NCBI GenBank assembly: GCA_025656895.1
Contig: JAHXHF010000162.1
Span: 1 to 16,905, forward strand
From: a gamma proteobacterium symbiont of Bathyaustriella thionipta
Lineage (GTDB): Bacteria > Pseudomonadota > Gammaproteobacteria > Chromatiales > Chromatiaceae
Direction of reading: 5' to 3'
Length of the DNA: 16,905 nucleotides
In this document: piece by piece, positions 14,387 through 16,905 of the stretch
How positions within the stretch are numbered: the first letter of the stretch is position 1
Layout of the letters: every line of letters starts with the position of its first letter
Program-made: the position numbers and the translations under genes
Notes under the pieces: model-generated
What the model was told of the DNA's origin: nothing
What the model saw: only the letters and a program-made list of their open reading frames with translations
Database searches by the model: none

Positions 14387-15128
14387 GTTTATTCCTTGTG
14401 GTAGGTTCTGCTGCGGGCATGGAAACACGTGTGCGCCTGGCTGTCCATAAGCTCCCGACTGTGGCCGGGTGAGTGACCTGCTTGCGCGCCTTGATCATAC
14501 AGGCCAGCCCCTTGGGAGGGTAAGGAATGAGGGATGCCGAAGTGCCCATACGAGCCAGTCGTGCGGCTCGAAAACTATGGGGCCGGGCTGAAAATGTACC
14601 TAGCTGTTCAATATCAAAACCCAATAAAGTCAGCCAGTCATACAAGCGCCCCAGTGCCAGATGATTGAGCTGCTGCGGTACACCATAGCCCAAAGATTGT
14701 TTGAGCCGCTTCAAACCGGCCAGATACCAGGGATTGAAGCCAAAAAGAATCAAACGTCCCTCAGGGATCATGATGCGTTCCACTTCACGCAAAATCTGGT
14801 GCGGGTCTGACGAAAAATCCAGAGTAAATGGCAACACAACCGTATCAATGGTATCTGTCATGATGGGCAAATGCCGCTTGTCGCCTATAATCTGTGCAAT
14901 AGATGTATTGATTACAAGCTGCCGCTGGAGGATAAAATGATGCTTGATGCTGGAAATAGACGCATAGTCAGGATGGAACCAGGATGCGCCCATTTGCAGC
15001 AGATAATAACCAAAACAGTCACGCAGAGCCTGCTCAAGCTGCACCTCAAGCTGATGTCCGAGGGCCGCCCCTTCATCATGCTGCCACCAATATTCCAAAC
15101 TTGTTTTTGCTCTGCTCATGGCTGGCAT
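14376..15128 (-). CDS. SAM-dependent methyltransferase-like protein (YafS-type)
   Basis: The 250-residue product resembles the class I methyltransferase-like proteins often found next to rnhA (YafS in E. coli). Recognisable parts are GYYLLQMGASWF (33-44) at the place of SAM motif I, IIGDKRHLPIMTDTIDTVVLPFTLDFSSDPHQILREVERIMIPEGRLILFGFNPW (motifs II-IV) and SARPHSFRAARLARMG further on. The first motif lacks the usual D-x-G-x-G, which weakens the case for catalysis; substrate is unknown. Possible starts are ATG at 15128 and 15119, neither with a strong ribosome binding site. The C-terminus is a basic tail that overlaps the rnhA ATG by 11 bp. It heads the rnhA-dnaQ transcription unit, divergent from nnrS. 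Confidence 0.85.
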   Translation of the reverse strand: MPAMSRAKTSLEYWWQHDEGAALGHQLEVQLEQALRDCFGYYLLQMGASWFHPDYASISSIKHHFILQRQLVINTSIAQIIGDKRHLPIMTDTIDTVVLPFTLDFSSDPHQILREVERIMIPEGRLILFGFNPWYLAGLKRLKQSLGYGVPQQLNHLALGRLYDWLTLLGFDIEQLGTFSARPHSFRAARLARMGTSASLIPYPPKGLACMIKARKQVTHPATVGSLWTARRTRVSMPAAEPTTRNKHVG

Positions 15129-15204
15129 TCTAATTCAAAGCCGCTCGCCAACCCAGTACAAAATCTCCTGATTCAAAATCACAAAGATGTATCAATATTC
15201 ATCC

Positions 15205-15218
15205 ACCTGAATTCAGGT
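15205..15218. repeat. 14-bp perfect palindrome upstream of nnrS
   Basis: ACCTGAATTCAGGT is perfectly self-complementary and lies in the divergent gap between the methyltransferase-like gene and nnrS, 6 bp before the FNR-like box. A perfect palindrome in a regulatory gap may be an operator, though chance is possible. I do not link it to a specific regulator. Confidence 0.3.
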
Positions 15219-15223
15219 CATGC

Positions 15224-15237
15224 TTGACATCCATCAT
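15224..15237. promoter_or_regulatory. FNR/NnrR-like binding box upstream of nnrS
   Basis: TTGACATCCATCAT matches the FNR/Dnr/NnrR consensus TTGAT-N4-ATCAA at 8 of 10 defined positions. It lies about 80 bp upstream of nnrS. Control of nnrS by NO- or oxygen-sensing CRP/FNR proteins is known in Rhodobacter-type denitrifiers, so the site fits the gene. No well-spaced -10 element is obvious downstream, so confidence is limited. Confidence 0.35.
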
Positions 15238-15318
15238 TTATATTCAGCAAAAAATTGTTAAGCTGGCTCTTACTATTCAGGCTCCTGTAACCATTCACCA
15301 GGCTCAAACACGAATCAC

Positions 15319-16509
15319 ATGGCTTTACTCAATCTGGAAACACCACAAAAAACGCCTCGCTTTGCTCTGTTTGAACTGGGTTTCCGACCCTTCTTCCTGC
15401 TCGCTGGCATCAGTGGATTTCTGTTGATGCTGCTGTGGCTGCTGGAATATTTTTCCATCACCCTGCCTTCTTCATCTCTTAATGGCCTGTTCTGGCACAG
15501 CCATGAAATGCTGTTTGCCTACTCCGGGGCTGTTATTGGTGGTTTTCTGCTAACCGCCAGTAGAAACTGGACCGGCGTACAGACTTTGCGCGCTACACCA
15601 CTGGCCGTGCTTGCCCTGCTGTGGCTGTTCGCCCGGATTCTGCCTTTTACCGGTGCTTCCCTGCTCACCATCAGTATCAGCAACCAGCTCTTTATCGGCT
15701 TGCTGGCTGCTGCAGTCGCCTGCCCTTTAATCAAGGCACGAGCCTGGAAAAATATGTTGTTTATTCCTGTCATCCTGCTGCTGGCGGTCTGTGAAGCCCT
15801 GTTTATGCTGGGTCTATCAGGCATGATAGAACAAGGTGTATGGATGGGATCACGGCTGGCTCTTTATACCCTGATACTGCTGGTTATTCTTATGGGCGGA
15901 CGGGTGATTCCCTTTTTTATTGAAAAAGGCGCCAACCTAAGCACCCGCCCTCTTCCCGCCAAACTGGATCAGGCAACGGCCATCAGTTTTTCCCTGTTCG
16001 CATTGTGTGATGTTTTCTGGCATTCATTCAGCGCCCTGCTGGTGGTACTACTGCTGTTGGCAGCGGTCACCCAGGCAGCGCGTCTTTACGGCTGGTACTC
16101 ACAGGCCATATGGCGTATTCCCATGCTGTGGATTTTGTATCTGGGCTATAGCTGGATTTTCATTGCCCTGCTCATCAAGGCGGCCTCTCTGATGAATCCG
16201 GCCCTTGAAATTCTGGCCGTGCACGCACTGACGGCAGGCACGCTCGGCATGGTCACATTAGGCATGATGAGCCGTGTCGCACTGGGGCACAGTGGTCGCA
16301 TGATTTCGCATAATCCAGTTATCTTATCCAGCTTTATCGCCATGAGCCTGGCCGCTGCTGTACGGGTGCTGTTACCACTGGCCATACCCGGCCTGCATCA
16401 ACGGGCCATTGAAATATCCGGCGGATTGTGGATGCTGGCTTTTGTTCTGTTTCTGTATCACTTTATACCTGTGCTGCTGAAACCCCGTGTGGACGGACGT
16501 CCCGGCTGA
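15319..16509 (+). CDS. nnrS: NnrS family multi-pass membrane protein
   Basis: NnrS proteins are haem- and copper-containing inner-membrane proteins linked to nitric oxide metabolism and protection against nitrosative stress. The 396-residue product has around 12 hydrophobic segments and the family signatures FELGFRPFFLLAGI (18-31), WHSHEMLFAYSGAVIGGFLLTASRNWTG (59-86), GGRVIPFFIEKG (193-204) and VHALTAGTLGMVTLGMMSRVALGHSGR (301-327). The histidines in WHSHEM, HALTAG and GHSGR are candidate metal ligands. The ATG has only a weak ribosome binding site. A FNR-like box lies about 80 bp upstream. The truncated arfB follows within 6 bp of its stop, so the two are probably co-transcribed. No other NO-handling or denitrification gene is in the window. 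Confidence 0.93.
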   Translation: MALLNLETPQKTPRFALFELGFRPFFLLAGISGFLLMLLWLLEYFSITLPSSSLNGLFWHSHEMLFAYSGAVIGGFLLTASRNWTGVQTLRATPLAVLALLWLFARILPFTGASLLTISISNQLFIGLLAAAVACPLIKARAWKNMLFIPVILLLAVCEALFMLGLSGMIEQGVWMGSRLALYTLILLVILMGGRVIPFFIEKGANLSTRPLPAKLDQATAISFSLFALCDVFWHSFSALLVVLLLLAAVTQAARLYGWYSQAIWRIPMLWILYLGYSWIFIALLIKAASLMNPALEILAVHALTAGTLGMVTLGMMSRVALGHSGRMISHNPVILSSFIAMSLAAAVRVLLPLAIPGLHQRAIEISGGLWMLAFVLFLYHFIPVLLKPRVDGRPG

Positions 16510-16514
16510 AGCGG

Positions 16515-16823
16515 GTGCCTGCACAAGACAGGTTGTTTATTTCCCGTCAGGTCAGCATTGCACTGGCCGAGATAGAAATAAATGCTATCCGTGCGCAGGG
16601 TGCCGGTGGGCAAAATGTCAACAAGGTTTCCAGCGCAGTGCATCTGCGTTTTGATATTCAAGCTTCCTCACTGCCCGATTTTTACAAACAGTCCCTGTTG
16701 AAAACCAGCGATCAGCGGATTTCAAAAGATGGCATCATCATTATCAAGGCACAGCAATACCGCAGTCAGGAAAAAAACCGCAAAGAAGCACTGCAACGAT
16801 TGCAGACACTGATTAAAAGGTAA
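16515..16823 (+). pseudogene. arfB: ArfB (YaeJ) peptidyl-tRNA hydrolase, 3'-truncated
   Basis: ArfB rescues stalled ribosomes by hydrolysing peptidyl-tRNA with its GGQ motif; its basic C-terminal tail inserts into the empty mRNA channel. The catalytic domain is intact: from the GTG at 16515 the GGQ lies at 31-33 in AIRAQGAGGQNVNKVSSAVHLRFDI, followed by LLKTSDQRISKDGIIIIKAQQYRSQEKNR. A TTG at 16533 is an alternative start, while the open frame runs back to 16428 inside nnrS. The reading frame stops after 102 residues at LQTLIKR, where family members (E. coli 140 aa) continue with ~35 Lys/Arg-rich residues. The TAA stop is part of GTAAGCG, the apparent terminus of an IS66-type element. It probably cannot act on stalled ribosomes as family members do. 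Confidence 0.75.
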
Positions 16824-16905
16824 GCGCCAAAGAATCAGCCCTCTTAACCCCATTTCAGAATAATACTTCCTTCATGTTCCAGGGAAGCAATGCCTCGACC
16901 TTTTC
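16820..16905 (-). mobile_element. End of an IS66-type insertion sequence (partial)
   Basis: The sequence from 16820 begins GTAAGCGCC, resembling the 5'-GTAA terminal inverted repeats described for the IS66 family. On the minus strand a reading frame entering from the window edge (16855-16905) ends ...KVEALLPWNMKEVLF-stop; a terminal LLPWN segment is typical of IS66 TnpC transposases. The frame stops about 35 bp from the GTAA end, a usual spacing. The element lies exactly where arfB loses its tail. Only 86 bp are visible, so the opposite end and the expected 8-bp target duplication cannot be seen. Confidence 0.55.
16855..16905 (-). CDS. C-terminal end of an IS66-type transposase (partial)
   Basis: Sixteen codons are visible before a TGA, reading EKVEALLPWNMKEVLF. 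The LLPWN motif close to the C-terminus is a mark of IS66 TnpC transposases. The gene runs off the right edge of the window. Another minus-strand frame over the same bases is also open, so the assignment rests on the motif and the adjoining GTAAGCG end. Confidence 0.45.
   Translation of the reverse strand, partial: EKVEALLPWNMKEVLF

Noticed and set aside
15187..15204. NsrR-like operator (GATG...CATC arms) upstream of nnrS
   Set aside because: The arms are one base too close and only 6 of 9 positions are symmetric, so it is not clearly better than chance.

Overview
The window looks like chromosomal core genome from a gammaproteobacterium with a lipopolysaccharide outer membrane. This rests on LolA, LpxK, KdsB, ExbB/ExbD, a FadL-type porin fragment, an NnrS protein and several gene pairs typical of that class (ftsK-lolA-rarA, lpxK-Trm112-kdsB, methyltransferase-rnhA-dnaQ). 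I cannot name the genus. Both ends appear to sit at rearrangement or insertion points: the left end starts with a 5'-truncated fadL, and the right end enters what looks like an IS66-type insertion sequence that has removed the tail of arfB.

Layout. Positions 1-360 hold the last ~100 codons of a FadL-family porin. Positions 371-562 hold a long nested inverted repeat followed by a perfect 28-bp palindrome. Positions 565-5049 (minus) hold ftsK, lolA and rarA: chromosome partition, lipoprotein chaperone, replication-fork maintenance. Positions 5199-6736 (minus) hold an exported protein of unknown function and a ferritin-like DUF455 protein. Positions 6828-9358 (plus) hold a three-gene cassette: a MotA/TolQ/ExbB-type channel subunit, a MotB/ExbD-like subunit with one membrane helix and a long coiled coil, and a small secreted helical protein. 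This is the least familiar system here. A bidirectional hairpin closes it, followed by a poorly conserved stretch with small ORFs (9443-9877) and a 90-residue hypothetical protein.

Positions 10161-13160 (minus) form a tightly overlapping operon, exbB-exbD-lpxK-Trm112-kdsB, joining an energised inner-membrane pair to lipid A and Kdo synthesis. Positions 13203-15128 (minus) hold a SAM-methyltransferase-like gene, rnhA and dnaQ, again overlapping. Positions 15319-16823 (plus) hold nnrS, with an FNR-like box upstream, and a truncated arfB.

Most genes are housekeeping. The points that merit follow-up are the stator-like cassette, the apparent IS66 interruption of arfB, the MITE-like palindrome beside the fadL fragment, and the small-ORF region near 9.5-9.9 kb. 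I saw no tRNA, rRNA, CRISPR array or recognisable defence locus.
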